The notes under the pieces: generated by a model
What the model saw: only the letters and a program-made list of their open reading frames with translations
Told to the model about the DNA's origin: nothing
Database searches by the model: none
Position numbers and translations under genes: made by a program
In this document: one piece after another, positions 1 through 9,585 of the stretch
How the letters are laid out: each line of letters starts with the position of its first letter
Numbering within the stretch: position 1 is the first letter of the stretch
Assembly (NCBI RefSeq): GCF_013177735.1
Contig: NZ_WOEZ01000042.1
Coordinates: forward strand, 1-53,898
Source: Paraburkholderia elongata
GTDB taxonomy: Bacteria; Pseudomonadota; Gammaproteobacteria; Burkholderiales; Burkholderiaceae
Direction: 5' to 3'
Length of the DNA stretch: 53,898 nt

Positions 1-595
1 GTGATGCGCCCCAGCCCCGACCCGTCCGTGGGAGGACGATACCCCCCGGCCCCGACTGCGGTCCGGAATAGCAGCGAAAGAACTAGGGGTTTTGTCGCGT
101 AGAGCGAAAAAGCCTTCGAGTTGCTCGCTTCACTTTGATGCGTCAAACAGAATGTGCAATGCGTCGCCGCGGGGTGCGTCGCGCAGGCGTTGAAGAATGC
201 TTTTCTCCAGAAGCCAGCTTGCCTGCTTTCGGGAATCGACGATGACCGGCCGTGCCCGCCAACGAGGCAACAGGCTGACGGCTATGCAGTCGTTTACGTA
301 CCCGCTTGCTCACATGCCAATTGCCGGGCATTCGTTAGGAAAAGCGAGACCAGGAGCAAGCCCATCGAGGCGGCCACACGCGGACAGTGAATAGGCTCTA
401 CTTGGCACTATCTGCCAAGCGCGCTGCCACCAACGAACGACTTGCGTGATGGCGCTCCCCTTCCAGTGTCTACGCGCATCAAAATGAGAACAGTGAATTG
501 CGCGAATCATGACCCCAGCGCCGAGCTATACGCGGGAGTAACCGCTCGCGATAACGCTGCTCAGTCCTCCAGCCTCCGAAGCTGTGAGGAAACAA
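1..595. other. Island DNA without a convincing gene
   Basis: I see no credible coding region here. The short open frames on both strands lack recognisable motifs and good ribosome binding sites. The stretch lies upstream of the large recombinase gene and presumably holds its promoter; an AGGA-type Shine-Dalgarno just before 596 is the only signal I can assign. I looked for a copy of the tRNA-Ala 3' end that would mark an attachment site and did not find one, so the left boundary of the island is probably outside the window. Confidence 0.4.
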
Positions 596-2572
596 ATGAA
601 AGTAAATTACTTTGGTTTCAAATACTTGGACATCCCACGTTATTACGCCGTTACGGCAAATAACGTCATTGAGGTCACTCAGTTCTCCAGCGTCTTTGCG
701 GGCTCCAACCCACCGGAGCTCCTCATGGCAGTACCCTATTCCGACCTCGTAGCCAAGCTGAAGCAACACTTCTCACTGGACAGCAGTCCAGTTCCGTCCG
801 CACTCCAGCAATATCGCAACTACTTGAGCACCCTAAACGGGTATCTCGCGTTCTGCGGCAAAACTCTAGAATCAAACGTTGGCATCGAACTAACAAGTCA
901 GTTTGATACGAACCTTCGTGCATATCTTGACAGCGTTAAACTCGCGTCGCGAACGCTTCGTGACCGCGCCCTGCAACTTAAAGCAATTCAACGACTCTAC
1001 CGCCAAGTTCTACCTCCCCAGAACTCGTCGGCAGGCACGTTGAGCAGCTTTGCTGCCGAACTGCGCCAATACGTAGCAGATTCGGGTATCGCCCCCAAGA
1101 CATTGGCCAAACAAGCGGGCGTCAACCCGACTACGTTGAGTCTATGGCTTAAGGGAGCCACCCCGCGCGATGACACCCTCCCAGCGTTAAGACGCCTCGA
1201 GGTGCAACTCGAGCTCGAACGCGACACGCTCGTACGCTGCGTTCGAAAGCCCGATTCAGAAAATGCTGTCTCGATAGTCGTACCATCTCACCGACTGCGA
1301 ATGGCCGAACGCCGGCAAGACAGCTTGGTCATTCCGGAGTCCGCGCTTAGCGAATCCTTTCTAAGGGAATGGCGCGCACTTTTTGACTACAAGGTCAGCG
1401 ACTTCCCCACGCTTGAGCGTCAACCTCGTGGGCGCTGGCGACTTATTCCAACGACAATGTCCAGGTCGCTTAGCGAGCTGGCCAAACGCGGCTCGATGAT
1501 TTGTCCCACCGCGGATATGATTATCGGCCGCATGCGTTCCTTCCTTGGCGTCATATGTAACCTCCCCCCCGAAAGCGGAGGAATTCAGTGGAACGAAGCT
1601 CCTTCCCAGACACTGGCGTTGTGTACACATCCGCGCGTGCTTGAGTGTTATCTCCAGTGGATGAGCGACCAGTCTGGGGGCATTCGCCATAACGGTCACA
1701 GAGTGTTTGCGCGAACCGTAGCGAACTTGCTCCGCCCTCAGACTGGGTATTTGTGGCAACTGGCCACCGTCTTTCGCGAACGTCTTCCTGAAGAACTTCG
1801 CCCAGCAAGCGATGACGCGTGGCGAAAAATGTGTGGGAACAGCCACAAATTCCTGCGCGACTACATCCGTAGTGCGACCGGCATCAGCCGTAGTCCCGAG
1901 GAGCCGATTTCGGACCTTCTGGCGTTGGCGAGCCCTCTTAAGCCGCTTCTCGAAGCCATTGAACGCATCGATGCCGACGCAGCGGCAGCTCCACCCGGGA
2001 GTATCACCGAAGCGAGGCACAAGCGAAACGCGTTCTTACTCGCGCTATTGCTGTCCAACCCAATGCGCGTACGGACGCTCGTCTCATTAACATGGCTTCC
2101 GAACGGGCACGGAACTGTTCGGGGAACCCCCTCCCAGGGATGGCGCATCATGTTGCAACCGTTGCACCTGAAGAACGGCAACAGCCAGCAATCCCGTGCC
2201 TACAACGTAAAGGTTGCTGACTGGGTGAAGCCGAGACTGGACGAATACATCGAGGAGTACCGGGACACATTGCTGGCAGGAAAAAGCAGCCCCTATCTGC
2301 TCGTCGGAGACAGAAACGGCGAAATCTGGGAGGGGCTAACACACGCGGTGCTGAACCTTACGCGGCGATACATTCCTGGCTCGCCAGGGTTCGGACCGCA
2401 TGCGATTCGTCACCTTGTCGCTACGGATTGGTTACGCAACAATCCGGGGGACTTCCTGACCGTCGCCGAGCTTCTGAACGATACTTTAACGACCGTGCTC
2501 GCCAACTACGCTCACCTACGACGAGACGACTCCTTCGCACGCTACGAAGAGCACATCGCCCGGTTGCGCTAA
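596..2572 (+). CDS. Large tyrosine recombinase with internal XRE-like HTH
   Basis: About 658 residues. The C-terminal part has tyrosine recombinase features: a box I arginine in NPMRVRTL (near residue 491-493), an HxxR box in HAIRH (602-605), and the likely nucleophile in ANYAHLR (Tyr ~638). The histidine usually found as LGH before the tyrosine is not obvious; that position reads AELLND. Residues ~163-195 (GIAPKTLAKQAGVNPTTLSL) look like an XRE/Cro helix-turn-helix, which is not usual for integrases. The stretch around residues 65-140 resembles a SAM-like core-binding domain. I chose ATG 596 over GTG 584 because GAGGA sits just upstream. Likely role is DNA strand exchange for the island; the HTH suggests site recognition or self-regulation (inference). 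It converges on the AlpA-like gene across two strong hairpins. Confidence 0.75.
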   Translation: MKVNYFGFKYLDIPRYYAVTANNVIEVTQFSSVFAGSNPPELLMAVPYSDLVAKLKQHFSLDSSPVPSALQQYRNYLSTLNGYLAFCGKTLESNVGIELTSQFDTNLRAYLDSVKLASRTLRDRALQLKAIQRLYRQVLPPQNSSAGTLSSFAAELRQYVADSGIAPKTLAKQAGVNPTTLSLWLKGATPRDDTLPALRRLEVQLELERDTLVRCVRKPDSENAVSIVVPSHRLRMAERRQDSLVIPESALSESFLREWRALFDYKVSDFPTLERQPRGRWRLIPTTMSRSLSELAKRGSMICPTADMIIGRMRSFLGVICNLPPESGGIQWNEAPSQTLALCTHPRVLECYLQWMSDQSGGIRHNGHRVFARTVANLLRPQTGYLWQLATVFRERLPEELRPASDDAWRKMCGNSHKFLRDYIRSATGISRSPEEPISDLLALASPLKPLLEAIERIDADAAAAPPGSITEARHKRNAFLLALLLSNPMRVRTLVSLTWLPNGHGTVRGTPSQGWRIMLQPLHLKNGNSQQSRAYNVKVADWVKPRLDEYIEEYRDTLLAGKSSPYLLVGDRNGEIWEGLTHAVLNLTRRYIPGSPGFGPHAIRHLVATDWLRNNPGDFLTVAELLNDTLTTVLANYAHLRRDDSFARYEEHIARLR

Positions 2573-2639
2573 GGGATTTTGCGCCCGTTTCTGCATGAAA
2601 GTGGCGCGGCAATTCTGAAAATATATTGGGTGCGGCAAC

Positions 2640-2680
2640 CTACGGGCGTCTTGTTCCATGATGGAACGCGACGCCCGTAG
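2640..2680. terminator. Nested perfect hairpin after recombinase gene
   Basis: An 11-bp outer stem (2640-2650 with 2670-2680, CTACGGGCGTC) encloses a 7-bp inner stem (GTTCCAT/ATGGAAC) with a tiny loop. It lies 67 bp after the recombinase stop. No U-tract follows on either strand, so it may be a processing or blocking structure rather than a classical rho-independent terminator. Confidence 0.5.
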
Positions 2681-2724
2681 ATTTAGCGAACAACCCCCGA
2701 GGGCGGGGCAAGCATTGACTCGTT

Positions 2725-2760
2725 TCTCACGGGCTTTGAGAAAACTCAAAGCCCGTGAGA
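2725..2760. terminator. 16-bp perfect hairpin after alpA-like gene
   Basis: Arms 2725-2740 and 2745-2760 are perfect inverted repeats (TCTCACGGGCTTTGAG) around a four-base loop. The structure starts 5 bp past the minus-strand stop at 2766, so it is most simply the 3' end of the alpA transcript. The tail is not strongly U-rich. Together with the hairpin at 2640-2680 it insulates two convergent genes. Confidence 0.6.
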
Positions 2761-2765
2761 GTGCT

Positions 2766-3008
2766 TCAAGCTGCGACTCGCCTATCCTCCGAACCAGCGT
2801 TGCCGGTGCACTCCTTGGCAGCAAGCGGCACCCCCTGACTGACAAGCCTTTGAATATCGCTGGCCTTCCAGGCAACGCAGCGCGGGCCTAGAGAAACGGC
2901 TTGCGGATAGCGGCCGCTTTTAACGCCGGCATACCAGGTAGCACGGGAAACTGGAATAAGCGCCAACACTTCAGGCAGGCGCAAAAGAGCGTCATGCTGG
3001 GTTTGCAT
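2766..3008 (-). CDS. AlpA-family transcriptional regulator / excisionase-like
   Basis: An 80-residue protein with the pattern of AlpA/MerR-like winged HTH regulators: RLPEVLALIPVSRATWYAGV, then YPQAVSLGPRCVAWKASDI. In this family the small protein activates or assists excision of P4-type elements. Start ATG 3008 is chosen because GGAGATAGTCTC precedes it; the frame stays open further upstream but with no ribosome site. It follows the P4-type integrase on the same strand by about 136 bp, the usual int-alpA arrangement of cryptic islands. The same leader and first 13 codons recur in front of the upstream integrase (see 4440-4600), so this is one copy of a duplicated module. Confidence 0.85.
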   Translation of the reverse strand: MQTQHDALLRLPEVLALIPVSRATWYAGVKSGRYPQAVSLGPRCVAWKASDIQRLVSQGVPLAAKECTGNAGSEDRRVAA

Positions 3009-3144
3009 GAGACTATCTCCAAGAAAACGCCCTTCCAGATATGTCCTCAATCCGCAAATGCAGCGCGGAGATACTGCCAAAATATTCCTATAAGCTGCCG
3101 GGTCGGGCTTGCCGGCAGACGTTGCCAATTGCGACGGACGGGGA

Positions 3145-4482
3145 TTACCTGCCTTCACGCAAACCGACTGGCGGTTCGGACGACACTGGCGCCTCATCCT
3201 TGTCCCCGTCGCGCAGGCGGTCCAAATAGTCCGCCCACCGCTGCATCATGTGCCGCCGGTCATCCAGAAACCTTGTGCGGTTATAGGCGATGCCCAACGC
3301 GTCAGGCACGCGGTGGGCCAACTGATGTTCGATGACTTCTGGCTTGATGCGAAGCCTTTCGTGCAGGATGGTCCGGGCCATCGCCCGGAAGCCATGGCCG
3401 GTATGCTCGTGCTGGGTGTCAATTCCCACCCGCTGCAAGGCCCGGTTGAGCGTGGCCTCCGACATCGGCGCCGTTTTGTCGCGCCTGCCGGGAAAGACGT
3501 ATTCCCATCGTCCCGTCACTGGCTGCAGCTCGCGCAGGATGGCGACCGCCTGCGACGCCAGGGGAACAATATGCGGGGTTCGTGTTTTGGGAACCACGTA
3601 GCGCCATTCCGCCGCGTCGAGATGGACCTCATCCCACCGCATCGTGCGCAGCTCGACCGGCCGGCAAAACACGTATGGAGCGAGCCGGAGCGCGCACTTG
3701 ACCGGAAAGGTAGTGCGCGCCAAAGCCATCTTGCGCAGCAACGGGCCCACCTTATCCGGCTCGGTGACGGCGGCAAAGTGACCCAGCTTGGCGGGCCGCA
3801 AAACCCCTTTCAGATGGGAGACCGGATTTCCTTGAGCCTTACCGACAGCAACAGCGTAGCGGAACACTGCGGAGCAGTTTTGCAACACCCGGTGCGCGGT
3901 ATCGCGGGCTCCGCGGTCTTCGACTCGCCGGAGGCACGCCAGCACCTCAGGCGCAGTGATTTCCGATATCGGTCTCTTGCCGAGCCACGGAAAGATGTCA
4001 TTCCCGAGCCGGGCGATGACCTTGTCTTTGTGGGATTCGGCCTTGTCCGACATCATCCGCTCGAACCACTCGCGGGCGACCGCCTCAAAGGTGTTGGTCG
4101 CCCGCTCCAGCCGCGCGGCCTTAACTGCCTTCTTGTGTTCGCCCGGGTCAATCCCTGATGCCTTGAGCTTGCGTGCGTCGTCGCGCTTCGCCCGTGCGTC
4201 CTTCAGGCCAACGTCCGGATACTTGCCGAACGACAGCCGCTTCTCCTTGCCGTCGAAGTGGTACTTCCAGCGCCAGAGCTTCGAGCCGATAGGCATAACT
4301 TCGAGATACAGACCACCGGTGTCGTATATCCGATAGCGCTTGTCGCACGGCTTCGAGTTCTTGACGGCGACGTCCGTGAGCGGCACGGAGACACGACGGC
4401 CAGCCTGGGTTGCAAGGGAGGGAACAGCAGCGCGCGCCGGTCCTTCTGGAAGGCGCGAAAGAGAGTCATGCTGGGAATGCAT
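3145..4482 (-). CDS. P4-type tyrosine integrase, copy 1, with AlpA-derived N terminus
   Basis: About 445 residues. Domains in order: DUF4102 N-terminal arm-binding domain (~35-120), SAM-like core-binding domain (~128-222), catalytic domain (~235-420). Catalytic residues are visible: Arg in CRPVELR (~274), HGFR (~363-366), His in QLAHRV (~390) and Tyr in AYNRT (~400). The first residues MHSQHDSLSRLPE match the start of the AlpA-like protein at 2766-3008 (MQTQHDALLRLPE), and the upstream leader with GGAGATAGTCTC is shared too. A deletion has apparently fused the start of a former alpA to the integrase frame. The ancestral start would be about 4386 (GTG, VPLTD, matching MPLTD of the other integrase), but it lacks a good ribosome site. 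Predicted to be active in strand exchange if folded normally. Confidence 0.88.
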   Translation of the reverse strand: MHSQHDSLSRLPEGPARAAVPSLATQAGRRVSVPLTDVAVKNSKPCDKRYRIYDTGGLYLEVMPIGSKLWRWKYHFDGKEKRLSFGKYPDVGLKDARAKRDDARKLKASGIDPGEHKKAVKAARLERATNTFEAVAREWFERMMSDKAESHKDKVIARLGNDIFPWLGKRPISEITAPEVLACLRRVEDRGARDTAHRVLQNCSAVFRYAVAVGKAQGNPVSHLKGVLRPAKLGHFAAVTEPDKVGPLLRKMALARTTFPVKCALRLAPYVFCRPVELRTMRWDEVHLDAAEWRYVVPKTRTPHIVPLASQAVAILRELQPVTGRWEYVFPGRRDKTAPMSEATLNRALQRVGIDTQHEHTGHGFRAMARTILHERLRIKPEVIEHQLAHRVPDALGIAYNRTRFLDDRRHMMQRWADYLDRLRDGDKDEAPVSSEPPVGLREGR

Positions 4483-4600
4483 GAGACTATCTCCAAACAA
4501 TTACCCTGGAGATATGTCCTCAATCCACGAGTCGGGTCGTGGAGATACTGCCTGAAATTTTTCCTTTGGTCTGCCGGTGTAGGGCTTGCCGGCAGCCGCC
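4440..4600 (-). pseudogene. Remnant of a second alpA leader and start
   Basis: The stretch 4440-4482 encodes the first ~13 codons of an AlpA-like protein, and the bases 4482-4600 upstream closely resemble those upstream of the intact alpA (3008-3130). They share the CCTCAATCC block, GGAGATACTGCC, and the GCTTGCCGGCAG block. The rest of this alpA has been lost and the start is now joined to the integrase downstream. The simplest reading is a tandem duplication or repeated insertion of an int-alpA module followed by deletion. Confidence 0.65.
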
Positions 4601-4623
4601 GTCCAATGACGACCGGCGCAGTA

Positions 4624-5865
4624 TTACCGGCCTTCACCCGCGCTGTCAAGCGATTTCGACACAAGTTCCGCATCCTTTTCGCCACCATCACGCAGGCGGT
4701 CCAAATAGTCCGCCCATAGCTGCATCATTTTCCTCCGGTCATCCAGAAATCTTGTTCGGTTATAGGCGGTGCCCAACGGGTCAGGCACGCTGTGCGCCAG
4801 TTGATGCTCGATGACCTCCGGCCTGACACCGAGTCTTTCATGCAGGATGGTACGGGCCATCGCCCTGAAACCGTGGCCGGTCTGCTCGTCGCGGGTGCTG
4901 ATGCCCGCGCGTCTTAAAGCGACATTCACCGTGTTACCCGACATCGGCTGCTTCTTGTCGTCCCTGCCGGGGAAGACGTACGCCCAACGCCCAGTCAGAG
5001 GCTGCAGCTCGCGCAGGATAGCGACGGCCTGCGATGCCAGCGGCACGAGATGGGGCGTCTGGGTCTTGCCGACCACGTAGCGCCATTCCGCGGCGTCGAG
5101 ATGGACCTCGTCCCATCGCATCGTGCGCAGCTCGACAGGCCGGCAAAACACATAGGGGGCGAGCCTGAGTGCACACTTGACCGGAAAGGTGGCGTTGACC
5201 TCCTCCATCTTGCGCAACAGCGGGCCGACCTGCTCCGGCTCCGTCACAGCAGCAAAATGCCCCGGCCTGGCTGGCGGCAGGGCTCCCTTCAGGTGGGCAG
5301 CGGGATTCGTTTCAGCCGTGCCGATGGTCACCGCATAGCGAAACACTGCCGAGCAGTTCTGCATCGCCCGATGCGCCGTATCACGCGCGCCGCGTTCCTC
5401 GATTCGCCGGAGACAAGCCAGGACCTCACGCGCGGTAATTTCCGCTATCGGCCGCTTGCCGAGCCAGGGGAAGATATCGTTCTCGAGCCGGGCGATGACC
5501 TTGTCCTTGTGCGACTTTGCGTTGTCCGCCATCATCCGTTCGAACCACTCGCGGGCGACCGCCTCAAAAGTGTTGGCCGCCCGCTCTATCCTCGCGGCCT
5601 TGACTGCTTTCTTGTGGGCGCTCGGGTCGATGTCGTCCGCGAGCAGCTTGCGCGCGTCATCACGCTTCGCTCGTGCGTCCTTCAGGCCAACGTCCGGATA
5701 CTTCCCGAACGACAGTCGCTTCTCTTTTCCGTCGTACCGGTACTTCAGGCGCCACAGCTTCGACCCGGCAGGCGTAATCTCCAGGTACAGCCCGCCGCCG
5801 TCCCAGAGGCGGTGGGTCTTCCCGGTCGGCTTGGCATTCCTGACGGCGAGGTCGGTGAGGGGCAT
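4624..5865 (-). CDS. P4-type tyrosine integrase, copy 2 (tRNA-proximal)
   Basis: 413 residues, normal length for the family. DUF4102 domain ~1-90, core-binding ~96-190, catalytic ~205-385. Key residues: Arg242 (CRPVELR), His331/Arg334 (HGFR), His358 (QLAHSV), Tyr368 (AYNRT). It starts MPLTDLAVRN and reads toward the island interior from tRNA-Ala, with 164 bp between the start and the tRNA 3' end. This is the standard geometry for integrases that insert at a tRNA 3' end. The protein is a close paralogue of the integrase at 3145-4482 across almost the whole length, with no indels apparent. Having both intact side by side suggests stacked insertion of related elements at the same tRNA. Confidence 0.92.
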   Translation of the reverse strand: MPLTDLAVRNAKPTGKTHRLWDGGGLYLEITPAGSKLWRLKYRYDGKEKRLSFGKYPDVGLKDARAKRDDARKLLADDIDPSAHKKAVKAARIERAANTFEAVAREWFERMMADNAKSHKDKVIARLENDIFPWLGKRPIAEITAREVLACLRRIEERGARDTAHRAMQNCSAVFRYAVTIGTAETNPAAHLKGALPPARPGHFAAVTEPEQVGPLLRKMEEVNATFPVKCALRLAPYVFCRPVELRTMRWDEVHLDAAEWRYVVGKTQTPHLVPLASQAVAILRELQPLTGRWAYVFPGRDDKKQPMSGNTVNVALRRAGISTRDEQTGHGFRAMARTILHERLGVRPEVIEHQLAHSVPDPLGTAYNRTRFLDDRRKMMQLWADYLDRLRDGGEKDAELVSKSLDSAGEGR

Positions 5866-5961
5866 GGGGGCATCCAGCAGCGGGCAAAGGGCCCGATGCC
5901 CCTCAGCGTGCCCCGAAAGCCCCTAGATTTCAATAGATGGCGTTGGACGACGCTGGACATG

Positions 5962-6006
5962 AAAATGGCCGGAGAGCCTTGTCATATAAGGGCTTCCCGG
6001 CCATTT
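5962..6006 (-). terminator. Hairpin terminator downstream of tRNA-Ala
   Basis: 10-bp arms AAATGGCCGG (5963-5972) and CCGGCCATTT (5997-6006), with partial inner pairing. Read on the minus strand the stem is followed by TTTTC, 24 bases after the tRNA 3' end. It probably ends the tRNA transcript and separates it from the integrase. It could also lie within the attachment region. Confidence 0.6.
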
Positions 6007-6029
6007 ACTGGAGCTTCCAAGTTGGAATT

Positions 6030-6105
<76 letters not shown>

Positions 6106-6180
6106 AACGTGCAAACAATTCTAGCACAAGCATTTTCCGTTTTGCCAAGCCCCCGGGGTGGCAAAACGAGCGGCAAAACG

Positions 6181-6531
6181 TCACCTGGACGGCGCGCCAG
6201 CCAGCACCCAATCCACGACCGTGCGAATGTCCGCATCGCTCATCGATTGGTGCGCAGGCATTGGAATCATGCCCCATACGCCGGAGCCGCCATCCTTCAC
6301 CTTGCGCGCCAATTTTGCCGGCGCTTGCGCATCGCCCTTGTACTTTGCAGCGATCTGCAGGAACGACGGGCCGACCAGCTTGCGGTCCACCGCGTGACAC
6401 CCCATGCAGGCATTCGAGTTCGCAACGATCTGACCACGCGGCGCATCGGCCGCACGCGCTGAAGAGGCAAAAACCCCCATCCACGCGCTAACCGTCAACA
6501 TCGCGGCAACGAAAGCAACGCCCCGCTTCAT
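6181..6531 (-). CDS. Periplasmic class I cytochrome c
   Basis: 116 residues. Signal peptide with cleavage likely after ASSARA (~27). Haem attachment motif CMGCH at 42-46 and a distal methionine ligand in MIPMPAH (Met ~91). The size and the IPMP region resemble the cytochrome c551/c552 type, a small soluble electron carrier. Its start overlaps the stop of the BON lipoprotein gene by 4 bp (ATGA), so the two are translationally coupled and probably the last genes of the diaA-BON-cytochrome unit. The electron partners cannot be read from the context. Confidence 0.88.
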   Translation of the reverse strand: MKRGVAFVAAMLTVSAWMGVFASSARAADAPRGQIVANSNACMGCHAVDRKLVGPSFLQIAAKYKGDAQAPAKLARKVKDGGSGVWGMIPMPAHQSMSDADIRTVVDWVLAGAPSR

Positions 6532-7322
6532 GGCGTCGTCGCCTTCGGATTACCCGGATGCACTGAGTTCGAATTGCTGACCGGGGCCGGCGCTTGCTGA
6601 TCGAGCGGACGCGAACTCACCGATGAATCGGGAATCGCACCGACGGTCGGCGCGCTCGCGTCCGGCTGCGAAGCGACTGCCGGTGTGCTCGCCGCCGCAG
6701 CGGCGGCCACCGCTTCCTGCGGCTGAATGTACTGGAACACCTTCACGACCTGCGTCACACCCGGCACGCGGCTCGCGACGTCGGCGCCGCGATTGCCTTC
6801 GTCCATGGTGACAAGCCCCATCAGATACACCGAGCCGCGCTCGGCCACGACCTTGAAGTCGTTCGCCGAGATGTTCTTCTCGGCGATCAGTGCGGTCTTC
6901 ACGCGCGTTTCCAGGTACGTATCATTGGTGCGCGACGAGAACGAGCTCGCCGGCATGATCGCCAGTTCGTTGACGATCGTGTTGACGTTGTTCAAGCCAC
7001 GCACGATGGTCTCGGCCCGTTGCTTCGACACGTCGCCCGCCACTTCGCCGGTCAGCAGCACGCGGCGGTTGAACACCGTCACATTGACGTGCGCGTTGTC
7101 CGGCAAATTCTGGCTGATCTGCGACAGTGCCTTCACCTGCAACTCGCGATCCTCGGTCTGCGCGCCGAGCGTACGCCGGTCGGTCGCCACCAGCGCGCTG
7201 CCGCCCGCCGCGCCGGCAACGGCCAGAAAGCAACCCTGCAATGTCGCGGACAGTCCCGCCGCGAACCCGACCACCAGCACGGTTCTCACCAGTGTCTTCT
7301 TGACGCGGAATACGCTCATCAA
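6528..7322 (-). CDS. dolP: BON-domain outer-membrane lipoprotein (DolP/YraP type)
   Basis: 264 residues. Lipobox LQGC places the lipidated cysteine at 31. Two BON domains follow (about 55-115 and 130-195), then an Ala/Pro/Ser-rich tail of about 65 residues that is longer than in E. coli DolP. DolP is a lipoprotein that supports outer-membrane integrity and BAM function. The gene order yraN-diaA-dolP next to rsmI matches the E. coli arrangement, which supports the name. The start could be Met1 or Met2. Downstream gene overlap suggests co-translation with the cytochrome c. Confidence 0.85.
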   Translation of the reverse strand: MMSVFRVKKTLVRTVLVVGFAAGLSATLQGCFLAVAGAAGGSALVATDRRTLGAQTEDRELQVKALSQISQNLPDNAHVNVTVFNRRVLLTGEVAGDVSKQRAETIVRGLNNVNTIVNELAIMPASSFSSRTNDTYLETRVKTALIAEKNISANDFKVVAERGSVYLMGLVTMDEGNRGADVASRVPGVTQVVKVFQYIQPQEAVAAAAAASTPAVASQPDASAPTVGAIPDSSVSSRPLDQQAPAPVSNSNSVHPGNPKATTP

Positions 7323-7345
7323 CTAGCTCTCCTTCGGAATCAGTC

Positions 7346-8161
<816 letters not shown>

Positions 8162-8605
8162 TCAGACTTCGTCGGCGCGAAATGCATCGCGCAGCCACAC
8201 GAGCCGGCCCGCTTCGAACGCAATCACGTCGAAACGGCACGCGGGCTCATCATTCGAACGTCTGCTGCGGGTTGCCAGATAATGCCGCGCAGCACGCACG
8301 ATGCGCTGCTTCTATTGCCACCCGATGCTCGCTGCCGCGCCGCCGTAACGCTGCTGCGCCCGCGCGCGAACTTCGACGAACACCAGCGCGCCGTCACGGT
8401 CACGCATCACCAGATCGATCTCACCGCCCCGGCACAGCACATTGCGCGCGACGAAACGCAAACGCTGCCGCTGCAAAAACTCCATCGCACGCGCCTCGAA
8501 AGCTGCGCCGACGAGTTTGGACCCGGTTGGTCTCGAAAAGTTGTGTGGCTGGATTGGGTGGCACAATGGCGGCCTCGTTCTGTCTGTCTGCGTCTTCTGC
8601 CTCAT
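8162..8605 (-). pseudogene. yraN: yraN (UPF0102 endonuclease-like), interrupted by amber codon
   Basis: The reading frame encodes a YraN-type protein: [17 protein letters not shown], then [17 protein letters not shown] and LVFVEVRAR, the restriction-endonuclease-like fold. It stops at TAG (8312-8314) after [11 protein letters not shown]. The same frame continues directly with [15 protein letters not shown] and [20 protein letters not shown] to a TGA at 8162, which is the expected YraN C terminus. There is no frameshift; a single base change (for example AAG or CAG to TAG) explains it. The product would lose about one third of its length. ATG 8605 overlaps the rsmI start; other starts are possible. 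Sequencing error or amber readthrough are alternatives to a true pseudogene. Confidence 0.8.
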
Positions 8606-9482
8606 GACTCCTCTCTCCGAACTCGCGCAAGGGCAGCAGTACCCTGCCGCCGCGCTGTATGTGGTGGCCACGCCCATCGGCAACATCGCCGACATCACGC
8701 TGCGCGCGTTGTATGTGCTCGGACTGGTGGATCGCATCGCCGCCGAAGACACCCGCAATACAGGCCAATTGCTCGCGCGCTACGGCATCTCGAAACCGCT
8801 CGTCGCCGTTCATCAGCACAACGAGCGGGCCGCGGCGCTGCGCCTGATCGAACATCTGCAAGCGGGCGAACGCGTGGCCTACGTGTCCGATGCGGGCACG
8901 CCCGGCATCTCGGACCCCGGCGCGAAACTCGTCGACGCGGTGCGCGAAGCCGGCTTCCCGGTGATTCCGCTGCCCGGCGCAAGCGCGCTCGCCACTGCGT
9001 TGAGCGCGGCCGGCGACTGGGTCGCGACGTTCTCGTTCCTCGGCTTCCTGCCGCCGAAGGCAAAAGCACGCGCCGCGGCACTGCAACCGCTCGCGAGCCA
9101 TCCGCACGCGATGGTGTTCTACGAAGCGCCGCACCGGATCGTCGAAACGGTGCAGGCCTTGGCCGACGCATTCGGCGGCGAGCGCAAGCTGCTGATCGCA
9201 CGGGAATTGACGAAGTTACATGAAGCGCTGCACCGCGGCACCCTGGCCGAAGGGCCAACGTGGCTCGCCGCCGATCCGAACCGGCAACGCGGTGAGTTCG
9301 TACTGGTGGTGGAAGGCGCGCAGCCGGAAGCCGCAGGCGAACACGATCACGACGCGTTGCTGGGCATCCTGCTGGAAGAGTTGACGGTGAGCAGCGCGGC
9401 AAAAGTTGCGGCGACCATTACTGGCGCGTCACGCAACGCGCTCTACACGCGCGCTTTGGCGCTGAAGAAAGACGAGGAATAA
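8604..9482 (+). CDS. rsmI: 16S rRNA (cytidine1402-2'-O)-methyltransferase
   Basis: 292 residues, tetrapyrrole methylase fold. Motifs: [41 protein letters not shown] and [13 protein letters not shown]. RsmI uses S-adenosylmethionine to 2'-O-methylate C1402 in the decoding centre of 16S rRNA. The start ATG 8604 shares the CATG with the divergent yraN start. Divergence from yraN and convergence with rlpA are typical of this order. A terminator follows at 9586. Confidence 0.96.
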   Translation: MTPLSELAQGQQYPAAALYVVATPIGNIADITLRALYVLGLVDRIAAEDTRNTGQLLARYGISKPLVAVHQHNERAAALRLIEHLQAGERVAYVSDAGTPGISDPGAKLVDAVREAGFPVIPLPGASALATALSAAGDWVATFSFLGFLPPKAKARAAALQPLASHPHAMVFYEAPHRIVETVQALADAFGGERKLLIARELTKLHEALHRGTLAEGPTWLAADPNRQRGEFVLVVEGAQPEAAGEHDHDALLGILLEELTVSSAAKVAATITGASRNALYTRALALKKDEE

Positions 9483-9585
9483 AGCGGACGAGGAAGGGAC
9501 GTTCGACAGCGGATCAGGCTTGCAGCGCGAGCCAAGACCGCAAGGAACGGGCGGCTGCGTCCAGCTACGGTTGACGAGTAAAAGA

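Noticed and set aside
1..2760. Search for a direct repeat of the tRNA-Ala 3' end as island boundary
   Set aside because: No convincing copy found; boundary is likely outside the window.
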